DNA of 64,000 bases from NCBI RefSeq assembly GCF_021283545.2, contig NZ_CP128540.1, forward strand, positions 4,995,501 through 5,059,500, given 5' to 3'. Each line of letters begins with the position of its first letter. Positions within the stretch are counted from its first letter, which is position 1. This DNA comes from Pseudomonas alloputida. Its GTDB lineage: Bacteria > Pseudomonadota > Gammaproteobacteria > Pseudomonadales > Pseudomonadaceae. Below are positions 11,010 to 17,766 of the stretch, in pieces. Made by a program: the position numbers and the translations under genes. The notes beneath the pieces were generated by a model, which did no database searches, was not told the origin of the DNA, and saw only the letters and a program-made list of their open reading frames with translations.

Positions 11010-12656
11010 CTACTTGACTGAACCCAGGTTCGCCTCACTCATATCCAGCTCACCCAGTACTTGCCGCACCACCTCATCCCCCACCAGGTGCTGACGATGC
11101 AGGTTGTACAGCTCCAACCGCTGCGCCCTCAGGGCACGCAAGCGTAAACGCCGCTCCAGCAAGTCCATCTGTGCGGCCAGGGCTTTGGCTTCAGCACTGT
11201 CGTCGTAGCTTTCCAGCTCATCCCGGTATTCAGCCATCAAGCGCGCCTTCAACTCGGTCGCCAACGTTGCCTGCGCAGCATCCTGCGGTGCGTTGCTGTC
11301 GATCACCTCTTCTGCCTCCAAGGCATGAATCGCCGCCTCGGCCGTGCGCCGCCAGGCCTCCTGCACCTCTTGGTGCAAGCGTTCGTCAGGGCTCTTGGTC
11401 ACCCCGCGCAGTAATATCGGCAGCGCGATGCAGGCGCTGATCAACGACAGCAGGATTACCCCCGCAGCAATGAAGATAAGCAGATCACGCTCCGGGAAAG
11501 CGGTGCCAGCCCCTATCAGCAACGGGATCGACATGACACCCGCCAGGGTGACAGCGCCGCGCACCCCCCCCAAGGTCAGCAACCAGCAGGAACGCGCCGT
11601 AGGCATCAGCACCAGTGCCGGCTTGCCGCGCCAGCGACGGACCACACCGATCGAGCGCCAGATACTCTGGACCCAGATGAACCGCAACATAATCAGTGCG
11701 GCAAAGATCGCCACCACGTCCAGGCAGCGGTAGGCCAATGTCGGCCAGAGGGTCGCTTCGTGGCTGACCACAGCCTTGATGATGTCTGGCAACTGCAAGC
11801 CCAACAACAGGAAGATCAGGCCATTGAAGGCAAACTCCAGCAACGACCAGACACTGCGGTTGAGCAGGCGGGTACTGGTCTGACGCGGCAGCAGGTCGAG
11901 CCAGCTCTGCATCATGCCGGCCGCCACTGCCGAGAGAATACCCGAAACGCCCAAACGCTCGGCCAGCACGTAGGCTGCGAACGGCAGCAGCAACATGAAC
12001 ACCACATGGGTAGCCGGATCGTCCCAGCCCCGGGTGATCATCCACATGCGCAGGCGACCGATCAACCAACTCAGTACCACGCCCACCGCAAGGCCGCCCA
12101 GTGCGACCAACACGAAGCTGAAGCTGGCGTCAGCCAACGAAAACACCCCGGTGATCGCCGCCGCCAAGGCGAACTTGAAGGTTACCAGGCCCGACGCATC
12201 GTTCATCAGTGCCTCGCCCTGCAGCATGTGCATCAGGGGTGTGGGCAGGCGGTCCTGGGCAATGGCTGAAACGGCCACGGCGTCGGTCGGCGAAAGCACT
12301 GCGGCCAGGGCGAAGGCCACCGGCAACGGGATGCTCGGCAGCAACCAGTGGATGAAGTAACCGGCCCCGACCACGGTGAACAACACCAGCCCCACGGCCA
12401 GCGCCACTACCGGGCCACGAATGCGCCATAACTCACGCTTGGGGATGCGCCAGCCGTCGGCGAACAGCAGCGGAGGCAGGAATAGGAACAGGAACAATTC
12501 GGGGTCAAGGGCTACATGCAGGCCCAGCGTCGGCCACGCCAGCAAGGCACCGGCGGCAATCTGTACCAGCGGCAATGGCAGTGGGATCACACGGCCGACC
12601 AGCTTCGACAGGCTGACCAGCGTCAGCAGGATGAGAACGGTGTAGGCGGACTGCAT
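11010..12656 (-). CDS. CPA1-family Na+/H+ antiporter
   Basis: Inner-membrane cation/proton exchanger. 548 aa from the ATG at 12656 (MQSAYTVLILL), preferred over the one at 12710 because an AAAGGA ribosome binding site precedes it and the first helix begins directly. About 12 hydrophobic segments fill residues 1-410. The ion-site region LSPTDAVAVSAI and ALMNDASGLV are typical of NhaP/NHE exchangers. The final ~130 residues are charged, cytoplasmic and probably coiled coil. Convergent with dapC, divergent from graT. The transported cation (Na+, K+ or Li+) cannot be read from sequence. Confidence 0.9.
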   Translation of the reverse strand: MQSAYTVLILLTLVSLSKLVGRVIPLPLPLVQIAAGALLAWPTLGLHVALDPELFLFLFLPPLLFADGWRIPKRELWRIRGPVVALAVGLVLFTVVGAGYFIHWLLPSIPLPVAFALAAVLSPTDAVAVSAIAQDRLPTPLMHMLQGEALMNDASGLVTFKFALAAAITGVFSLADASFSFVLVALGGLAVGVVLSWLIGRLRMWMITRGWDDPATHVVFMLLLPFAAYVLAERLGVSGILSAVAAGMMQSWLDLLPRQTSTRLLNRSVWSLLEFAFNGLIFLLLGLQLPDIIKAVVSHEATLWPTLAYRCLDVVAIFAALIMLRFIWVQSIWRSIGVVRRWRGKPALVLMPTARSCWLLTLGGVRGAVTLAGVMSIPLLIGAGTAFPERDLLIFIAAGVILLSLISACIALPILLRGVTKSPDERLHQEVQEAWRRTAEAAIHALEAEEVIDSNAPQDAAQATLATELKARLMAEYRDELESYDDSAEAKALAAQMDLLERRLRLRALRAQRLELYNLHRQHLVGDEVVRQVLGELDMSEANLGSVK

Positions 12657-12845
12657 CCGGGAAAGCTTCCTTTGTGAACCAGAAACGATAGCAAGGCGAA
12701 ACATCGCCATTGGAACAATATGTTAGCGGCGACCGGCGGTTCGGGGCCGCTGCACGATAGTCGCAGGTGACGGGGGAATATGTAACATGATGATACCCAG
12801 CAGATGTGACCGGAGCTTGCGAGTCGCGTGCCCGTTATTGAAGAC

Positions 12846-12895
12846 TTGAACTACAGCGATCCCGTCGTATAATCGAAATTAACGAATAACGTTAA
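12846..12895 (+). promoter_or_regulatory. graTA promoter and operator palindrome
   Basis: A good sigma-70 promoter: TTGAAC (12846-12851), 16-bp spacer, TATAAT (12868-12873). Just downstream is a perfect palindrome, TTAACGAATAACGTTAA (12879-12895; 6-bp arms, 5-bp spacer), ending 11 bp before the toxin start. Antitoxin (or complex) binding there would block transcription. Known for the family: GraA represses its own promoter through palindromic sites. Confidence 0.8.
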
Positions 12896-12906
12896 GCATT
12901 CAGCTC

Positions 12907-13185
12907 ATGATTCGAAGCTTTAGCTGTGCCGACACGGAAGCGCTCTTCACAACGGGAAAGACACGGCGCGGGTCAGATATCAAGTCAGTCGCGGAGCGCA
13001 AGCTGGCCATGCTCGATGCCGCAACAGAGTTGCGAGACCTTAGGTCGCCACCTGGCAATCGCCTCGAGTCACTGAGCGGCAACCGCGCCGACCAGCACAG
13101 TATCCGTGTAAATGACCAATGGCGGTTGTGCTTCACCTGGACAGAGCACGGGCCAGTTAACGTTGAAATTGTCGATTACCACTGA
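12907..13185 (+). CDS. graT: GraT/HigB-family toxin of a type II toxin-antitoxin pair
   Basis: 92 aa, RelE/HigB superfamily. Visible hallmarks: the N-terminal MIRSFSCADTEALFTTGKTRR, LRDLRSPPGNRLESLSG, and the C-terminal RVNDQWRLCFTWTEHGP...VEIVDYH block. It closely resembles P. putida GraT, a chromosomal toxin reported to slow growth and disturb ribosome assembly. Toxin-first order with the antitoxin eight bases downstream is the HigBA arrangement. The start lies just after the operator at 12879-12895. Whether this copy is active cannot be told from sequence. Confidence 0.93.
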   Translation: MIRSFSCADTEALFTTGKTRRGSDIKSVAERKLAMLDAATELRDLRSPPGNRLESLSGNRADQHSIRVNDQWRLCFTWTEHGPVNVEIVDYH

Positions 13186-13193
13186 GGTGCATC

Positions 13194-13493
13194 ATGCTCA
13201 AGAACGGTATGCGTCCAATCCATCCGGGTGAAATCCTGCGGGAGGAGTTCCAGAAGGAAATGGGCTTCAGCGCCGCGGCTCTGGCCAGGGCGTTGGGTGT
13301 AGCAACGCCAACCGTCAACAACATCCTGCGCGAACGGGGCGGTGTTTCCGCCGACATGGCACTGCGCCTGTCCATCTGCCTGGACACCACCCCTGAGTTC
13401 TGGCTCAACCTGCAGACGGCCTTCGATCTGCGCACAGCCGAACAGCAACACGGCGATGAGATCATCGGGTCGGTCCAGCGTCTGGTCGCTTGA
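13194..13493 (+). CDS. graA: GraA/HigA-family antitoxin (XRE-type DNA-binding)
   Basis: 99 aa. Begins with the HigA signature RPIHPGEILREEF (7-19), followed by a helix-turn-helix (about 27-60, AAALARALGVATPTVNNILR) and the C-terminal TPEFWLNLQTAFDLR helix. It neutralises GraT and represses the shared promoter. Unlike many antitoxins it lacks a long disordered toxin-wrapping tail; that compact, stable type is known for GraA. Followed by a hairpin at 13517-13536. Confidence 0.93.
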   Translation: MLKNGMRPIHPGEILREEFQKEMGFSAAALARALGVATPTVNNILRERGGVSADMALRLSICLDTTPEFWLNLQTAFDLRTAEQQHGDEIIGSVQRLVA

Positions 13494-13516
13494 ACACATC
13501 CTGATCAATAAACAGG

Positions 13517-13536
13517 GGCGCCACGGGCGTGGCGCC
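13517..13536. terminator. hairpin after graA
   Basis: GGCGCCAC (13517-13524), loop GGGC, GTGGCGCC (13529-13536): a perfect 8-bp GC-rich stem 23 bp after the antitoxin stop. No T-run follows, so it may be a weak terminator or an mRNA 3'-end stabiliser. Confidence 0.5.
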
Positions 13537-13586
13537 GCGAGGATCGTTCCCGCATAATCCCGCGACTGACATCGAAAAACGGAGAG

Positions 13587-13610
13587 ATTGGGGCTACTTG
13601 CAACCCCAAT
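13587..13610 (+). promoter_or_regulatory. hairpin between Shine-Dalgarno and start codon of the ArsC-like gene
   Basis: ATTGGGG (13587-13593), loop of 10, CCCCAAT (13604-13610). It sits between a purine-rich GGAGAG (13581-13586) and the ATG at 13618. Folding would reduce the SD-to-start distance from 31 to about 7 nt. The role in initiation is inference. Confidence 0.5.
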
Positions 13611-13617
13611 GTACACA

Positions 13618-13965
13618 ATGACCTACACGCTCTACGGCATCAAAGCCTGTGACACCATGAAAAAGGCGCGTACCTGGCTCGAAGACAAAGCCATCGCCTA
13701 CGAATTCCATGATTACAAAACCCAAGGCATCGACCGTGACAGCCTGAACCGCTGGTGCGACGAACACGGCTGGGAAGTCATCCTCAACCGTGCCGGCACC
13801 ACCTTCCGCAAGCTGGACGACGCCAGCAAGGCAGACCTCGACCAGGCCAAGGCCGTCGAGCTGATGCTGGCCCAGCCGTCGATGATCAAACGCCCGGTGC
13901 TCGACCTTGGCGCGCGTACCCTGGTTGGCTTCAAGCCCGACCTGTACGCCGCTGCCCTGGCCTGA
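13618..13965 (+). CDS. ArsC/Spx/MgsR-family protein
   Basis: 115 aa from the ATG at 13618 (MTYTLYGIKACDTMKKARTWL). In-frame alternatives at 13609 (ATG) and 13588 (TTG) exist, but neither has a well-spaced ribosome binding site. Thioredoxin-fold ArsC family: a single Cys in GIKACDTMKKA, the AYEFHDYKT loop, and IKRPVLDLG near the C-terminus. The CxxC of Spx is absent (C-D-T-M). Homologues beside dapD are common in Pseudomonas and are often called arsenate reductase-like, but no arsenic context exists here and the true substrate is unknown. It precedes dapD by 31 bp. Confidence 0.88.
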   Translation: MTYTLYGIKACDTMKKARTWLEDKAIAYEFHDYKTQGIDRDSLNRWCDEHGWEVILNRAGTTFRKLDDASKADLDQAKAVELMLAQPSMIKRPVLDLGARTLVGFKPDLYAAALA

Positions 13966-13996
13966 GCCCCCACCCTATTTCGCACGAGGTAATCAC

Positions 13997-15031
13997 ATGT
14001 CCAATACCCTGTTCAGCCTGGCCTTCGGTGTCGGCTCCCAGAACCGCCAGGGCGCCTGGCTGGAAGTGTTCTACGCACAACCGCTGCTCAACCCGAGCGC
14101 CGAACTGGTTGCTGCAGTAGCCCCTGTTCTCGGTTACGAAGGTGGCAACCAGGCCATCGCCTTCAGCAACGCCCAGGCCGCACAACTGGCCGAAGCCCTG
14201 AAAGGCGTGGACGCTGCCCAGGCCGCCCTGCTGACCCGCCTGGCAGAGAGCCACAAGCCGCTGGTCGCCACCCTGCTGGCCGAAGACGCTGCCCTGAGCT
14301 CGACCCCAGAGGCCTACCTCAAGCTGCACCTGCTGTCGCACCGCCTGGTCAAGCCGCATGGCGTAAGCCTGGCCGGTATCTTCCCGCTGCTGCCGAACGT
14401 GGCCTGGACCAACCAGGGCGCGGTCGACCTGGGCGAACTGGCCGAGCTGCAACTGGAAGCACGCCTGAAGGGCGAGCTGCTGGAAGTGTTCTCGGTGGAC
14501 AAGTTCCCGAAAATGACCGACTACGTGGTCCCGGCCGGCGTGCGTATCGCCGACACCGCCCGTGTGCGCCTGGGCGCCTACATTGGCGAAGGCACCACCA
14601 TCATGCACGAAGGCTTCGTCAACTTTAACGCGGGCACCGAAGGCCCGGGCATGATCGAAGGCCGCGTTTCCGCTGGCGTATTCGTCGGCAAGGGCTCGGA
14701 CCTGGGCGGCGGCTGCTCGACCATGGGCACCCTGTCCGGTGGCGGCAACATCGTCATCAAAGTCGGCGAGGGCTGCCTGATCGGCGCCAACGCCGGTATC
14801 GGTATTCCGTTGGGCGACCGCAACACCGTCGAAGCCGGCCTGTACATCACCGCGGGCACCAAGGTGAACCTGCTGGACGAGAACAACGAACTGGTCAAAG
14901 TGGTCAAGGCCCGCGACCTGGCCGGCCAGACCGACCTGCTGTTCCGCCGCAACTCGCTGAACGGCGCGGTAGAATGCAAGACCCACAAGTCGGCCATCGA
15001 GCTGAACGAAGCGCTGCACGCTCACAACTGA
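13997..15031 (+). CDS. dapD: 2,3,4,5-tetrahydropyridine-2,6-dicarboxylate N-succinyltransferase
   Basis: Succinyl-CoA-dependent acylation of tetrahydrodipicolinate, the first step of the succinylase branch to DAP/lysine. 344 aa from the ATG at 13997 (MSNTLFSLAFGVG), which has a GAGG ribosome binding site; the open frame continues upstream without support. This is the long Pseudomonas-type DapD with an N-terminal domain and a C-terminal left-handed beta-helix of hexapeptide repeats (about 195-300). The GGGCSTMGTLSGGG segment is characteristic. A clear terminator follows. Confidence 0.97.
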   Translation: MSNTLFSLAFGVGSQNRQGAWLEVFYAQPLLNPSAELVAAVAPVLGYEGGNQAIAFSNAQAAQLAEALKGVDAAQAALLTRLAESHKPLVATLLAEDAALSSTPEAYLKLHLLSHRLVKPHGVSLAGIFPLLPNVAWTNQGAVDLGELAELQLEARLKGELLEVFSVDKFPKMTDYVVPAGVRIADTARVRLGAYIGEGTTIMHEGFVNFNAGTEGPGMIEGRVSAGVFVGKGSDLGGGCSTMGTLSGGGNIVIKVGEGCLIGANAGIGIPLGDRNTVEAGLYITAGTKVNLLDENNELVKVVKARDLAGQTDLLFRRNSLNGAVECKTHKSAIELNEALHAHN

Positions 15032-15058
15032 GAACCCTGCCGGGTTTGAGGTGTTAAG

Positions 15059-15094
15059 ATCGGGTCTGGCGCCAATGCACCAGACCCGATTTTC
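15059..15094 (+). terminator. dapD terminator
   Basis: ATCGGGTCTGG (15059-15069), 10-nt loop, CCAGACCCGAT (15080-15090), then TTTC. An 11-bp perfect stem with a short T-run, 27 bp after the dapD stop and 19 bp before csdA, which therefore probably has its own promoter or depends on read-through. Confidence 0.75.
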
Positions 15095-15112
15095 ATTCCA
15101 GGCCTCGCAAAC

Positions 15113-16318
15113 ATGTTCCAGCCCTCTCCCTGGCGTGCCGACTTCCCCGCCATCGCCGCCCTGCAACGGCAGCACCAGACCTATCTGGACAGCGCCGCCA
15201 CCACCCAGAAGCCGCAAGCCTTGCTCGATGCCCTGAGCCATTACTACGGCCATGGCGCGGCCAACGTGCACCGTGCCCAGCATTTGCCCGGTGCGCTGGC
15301 GACCCAGGCCTTCGAAACCAGCCGCGACAAGGTCGCCGCCTGGCTCAATGCCGCAGACTCGCGGCAGATCGTGTTCACCCACGGCGCCACCTCGGCACTG
15401 AACCTGCTGGCCTATGGCCTGGAGCACCGCCTCGAAGCCGGTGACGAAATTGCCATCAGTGCCCTGGAGCACCATGCCAACCTGCTGCCCTGGCAACAGC
15501 TGGCGCACCGGCGCAACCTGCACCTGGTGGTGCTGCCACTGGACGCCCATGGTCGTATCGACCAGGACCAGGCACTGCAACTGATCGGCCCGCGCACCCG
15601 AGTGCTCGCCATCAGCCAGCTGTCCAACGTGCTGGGTACCTGGCAACCGCTGCCAGCGCTGCTGGCCCATGCCCGCGCCCAGGGCGCGCTGACGGTGGTC
15701 GATGGTGCCCAGGGCGTGGTGCATGGTCGCCAGGACATGCAGCAACTGGGCTGCGACTTCTATGTGTTTTCCAGCCACAAGCTGTACGGTCCGGACGGCG
15801 TCGGCGTGCTCTATGGCCGCGCCCAGGCCCTGGAGCTGTTGCGCCACTGGCAGTTCGGTGGCGAGATGGTGCAGCTGGCCGAGTACCACAGCGCCAGCTT
15901 CCGTCCCGCGCCCCTGGGCTTCGAAGCGGGTACGCCGCCGATTGCCGGGGTGATCGGTCTGGGCGCGACACTGGACTATCTGGCCAGCCTCGATGCCCAT
16001 GCGGTCGCAGCGCATGAAGCCAGCCTGCACCAGCACCTGCTGCGTGGCCTGGGCGACCGCGAGGGCGTGCGGGTGTTGGGCGCACCGCAGACGGCCCTGG
16101 CCAGTTTCGTCATCGAGGGCGTGCACAACGCCGATATTGCTCATTTGCTGACTGAACAGGGCATTGCCGTGCGTGCCGGTCACCACTGCGCCATGCCACT
16201 GCTGAAGGGGCTGGGGCTGGAGGGCGCGATACGGGTATCGCTGGGTTTGTACAACGACAGCGATGACGTGCAGCGTTTCTTCGACGCGCTGGACCAAGGC
16301 CTGGAGCTGTTGCGATGA
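15113..16318 (+). CDS. csdA: cysteine desulfurase, class II (CsdA/SufS type)
   Basis: PLP enzyme that removes sulfur from cysteine, forming a persulfide handed to CsdE/SufE. 401 aa. PLP lysine K223 in FSSHKLYGPDGVGVLYG; catalytic cysteine C359 in RAGHHCAMPLL, the short class II-type active-site loop. THGATSALNL and VDGAQGVVHG are also family motifs. It overlaps csdE by four bases and faces the convergent tcdA, matching the E. coli csdA-csdE-tcdA (csdL) neighbourhood, so the sulfur likely serves tRNA modification as well as Fe-S assembly. Confidence 0.94.
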   Translation: MFQPSPWRADFPAIAALQRQHQTYLDSAATTQKPQALLDALSHYYGHGAANVHRAQHLPGALATQAFETSRDKVAAWLNAADSRQIVFTHGATSALNLLAYGLEHRLEAGDEIAISALEHHANLLPWQQLAHRRNLHLVVLPLDAHGRIDQDQALQLIGPRTRVLAISQLSNVLGTWQPLPALLAHARAQGALTVVDGAQGVVHGRQDMQQLGCDFYVFSSHKLYGPDGVGVLYGRAQALELLRHWQFGGEMVQLAEYHSASFRPAPLGFEAGTPPIAGVIGLGATLDYLASLDAHAVAAHEASLHQHLLRGLGDREGVRVLGAPQTALASFVIEGVHNADIAHLLTEQGIAVRAGHHCAMPLLKGLGLEGAIRVSLGLYNDSDDVQRFFDALDQGLELLR

Positions 16319-16725
16319 GCCTGCCGGAACAGGCGCACCAAGCGCTGGAAGCGTTTCAACAGGGCAAAGGCTGGGAACAGCGTGCGCGGCTGTTGATGCA
16401 GTGGGGTGACCGCCTGGAGCCGCTTGCAGACGCCGAAAAGACCGAGGCCAACCGGGTGCATGGCTGCGAGAGCCTGGTATGGCTGGTGGCCGAGCAGATC
16501 GAGGGCGTGTGGCGGTTCAAGGCCAGCAGCGATGCCCGCTTGTTGCGTGGGCTGCTGGCGCTGTTGCTGGTGCGGGTGCAGGGACTGGCCAGTGAGGAGC
16601 TGGCCGGGATTGATCTGCGCGAGTGGTTTACCCAGCTCGGGCTGGAGCGCCAATTGTCGCCGTCGCGCAGCAATGGGCTGCATGCGGTGTTGCAGCGGAT
16701 GGCGGAGTTGGCGTCCAACCGCTGA
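16315..16725 (+). CDS. csdE: SufE-family sulfur acceptor
   Basis: 136 aa. Accepts persulfide sulfur from CsdA on its conserved cysteine, C51 in NRVHGCESLVWL. The DARLLRGLLALLL helix is also typical. The ATGA overlap with csdA implies coupled translation and a stoichiometric pair. Assignment to csdE rather than sufE rests on the csdA/tcdA neighbours. Confidence 0.93.
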   Translation: MSLPEQAHQALEAFQQGKGWEQRARLLMQWGDRLEPLADAEKTEANRVHGCESLVWLVAEQIEGVWRFKASSDARLLRGLLALLLVRVQGLASEELAGIDLREWFTQLGLERQLSPSRSNGLHAVLQRMAELASNR

Positions 16726-16739
16726 ATCGGCGCTGGTTG

Positions 16740-16824
16740 CTTCGCGGGCCCGCCCGCTCCCACAGGTACGGCATCATGCTTGGAAGAGATGCAGTATCTG
16801 TGGGAGCGGGCAGGCCCGCGAAGA
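16740..16824. repeat. inverted pair of REP elements between csdE and tcdA
   Basis: TTCGCGGGCCCGCCCGCTCCCACAG near 16741 is mirrored by CTGTGGGAGCGGGCAGGCCCGCGAA ending at about 16823, with a short variable centre. Convergent location; likely acts as a bidirectional stop. Confidence 0.9.
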
Positions 16825-16837
16825 AACCCACGCGGTC

Positions 16838-17647
16838 TTATTCAGGCTTGACCCGTTCCGACGGCCGGCGCGCTCCAGCCACCAGTTTTTCTATCGCCTT
16901 GCTCGCCGCTACCATGCCAAAGGTCGCGGTCACCATCATCACCGCACCAAAGCCACCCGAGCAGTCCAGCCGCACGCCCTCACCCACGAAGCTTTTCTGC
17001 AGGCAGACGCTGCCATCCCCCTTGGGGTAACGCAGCTGTTCACTGGAGAACACGCACGGCACGCCATAGTTGCGGCTGACATTCCGCGAGAAGTTGTAGT
17101 CGCGGCGCAGGGTGGAACGCACCCGTGAAGCCAACGGGTCGTTGAAGGTCTTGTTCAGGTCGGCGATCTGGATCTGCGTCGGGTCGATCTGCCCGCCCGC
17201 GCCACCGGTAGTGACAATGGCAATCTTGCGCCGCCGACACCAGGCGATCAACGCCGCCTTGGCCATGACGCTGTCGATGCAGTCGATCACGCAGTCGAGG
17301 TGCTCGGTGATGTACTCGGCCATGGTCTCGCGGGTGACGAAGTCGGCCACCGCATGCACCGTGCACGCCGGGTTGATCGCTCGCAGGCGCTCGGCCATGA
17401 CCTCGACCTTGGGCCGCCCCACCTGCCCTTCCAGCGCATGGGCCTGGCGGTTGGTGTTACTGACGCAGACATCGTCCAGGTCGAACAGGGTAATCTCGCC
17501 CACGCCGCTGCGTGCCAGGGCTTCGGCCACCCACGAGCCCACCCCGCCAATACCGACCACAGCCACATGGGCCTGGCCCAGACGTTGCAGCCCCTGGTCG
17601 CCATACAGCCGGGCAACGCCGGCAAAGCGTGGATCTTCTGTGCTCAT
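16838..17647 (-). CDS. tcdA: tRNA threonylcarbamoyladenosine dehydratase
   Basis: E1-like (ThiF/MoeB) ATP-dependent enzyme that dehydrates t6A37 to cyclic t6A in ANN-decoding tRNAs. 269 aa from ATG 17647 (MSTEDPRFAGVARLYG); a GGGGT ribosome binding site is correctly spaced for this ATG rather than the one at 17653. Seen: VVGIGGVGSWVAEALARSG nucleotide-binding loop (about 28-47), DLDDVCVSNTNRQ, and a C-terminal hydrophobic segment (GAVMMVTATFGMVAASKAIE). It lacks the CxxC zinc pairs of ThiF/MoeB, as TcdA does. Partnership with csdA-csdE is known in E. coli. Confidence 0.93.
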   Translation of the reverse strand: MSTEDPRFAGVARLYGDQGLQRLGQAHVAVVGIGGVGSWVAEALARSGVGEITLFDLDDVCVSNTNRQAHALEGQVGRPKVEVMAERLRAINPACTVHAVADFVTRETMAEYITEHLDCVIDCIDSVMAKAALIAWCRRRKIAIVTTGGAGGQIDPTQIQIADLNKTFNDPLASRVRSTLRRDYNFSRNVSRNYGVPCVFSSEQLRYPKGDGSVCLQKSFVGEGVRLDCSGGFGAVMMVTATFGMVAASKAIEKLVAGARRPSERVKPE

Positions 17648-17766
17648 GTTCATACCCCAAAAAACCGGCGCGCATTATATGCCAGTGCGCCCTTGGCCTG
17701 CATCGTTAGGAAAGAGACTGCCAACCCTGCTTTAATGTCCTATCACTTCCACATGAATGGACGACG

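Noticed and set aside
13931..16297. 788-codon open frame on the minus strand opposite dapD and csdA
   Set aside because: It is antisense to two well-supported genes, has His/Gln/Val/Gly-heavy composition typical of reverse-frame GC-rich codon bias, and no recognisable motif or ribosome binding site.
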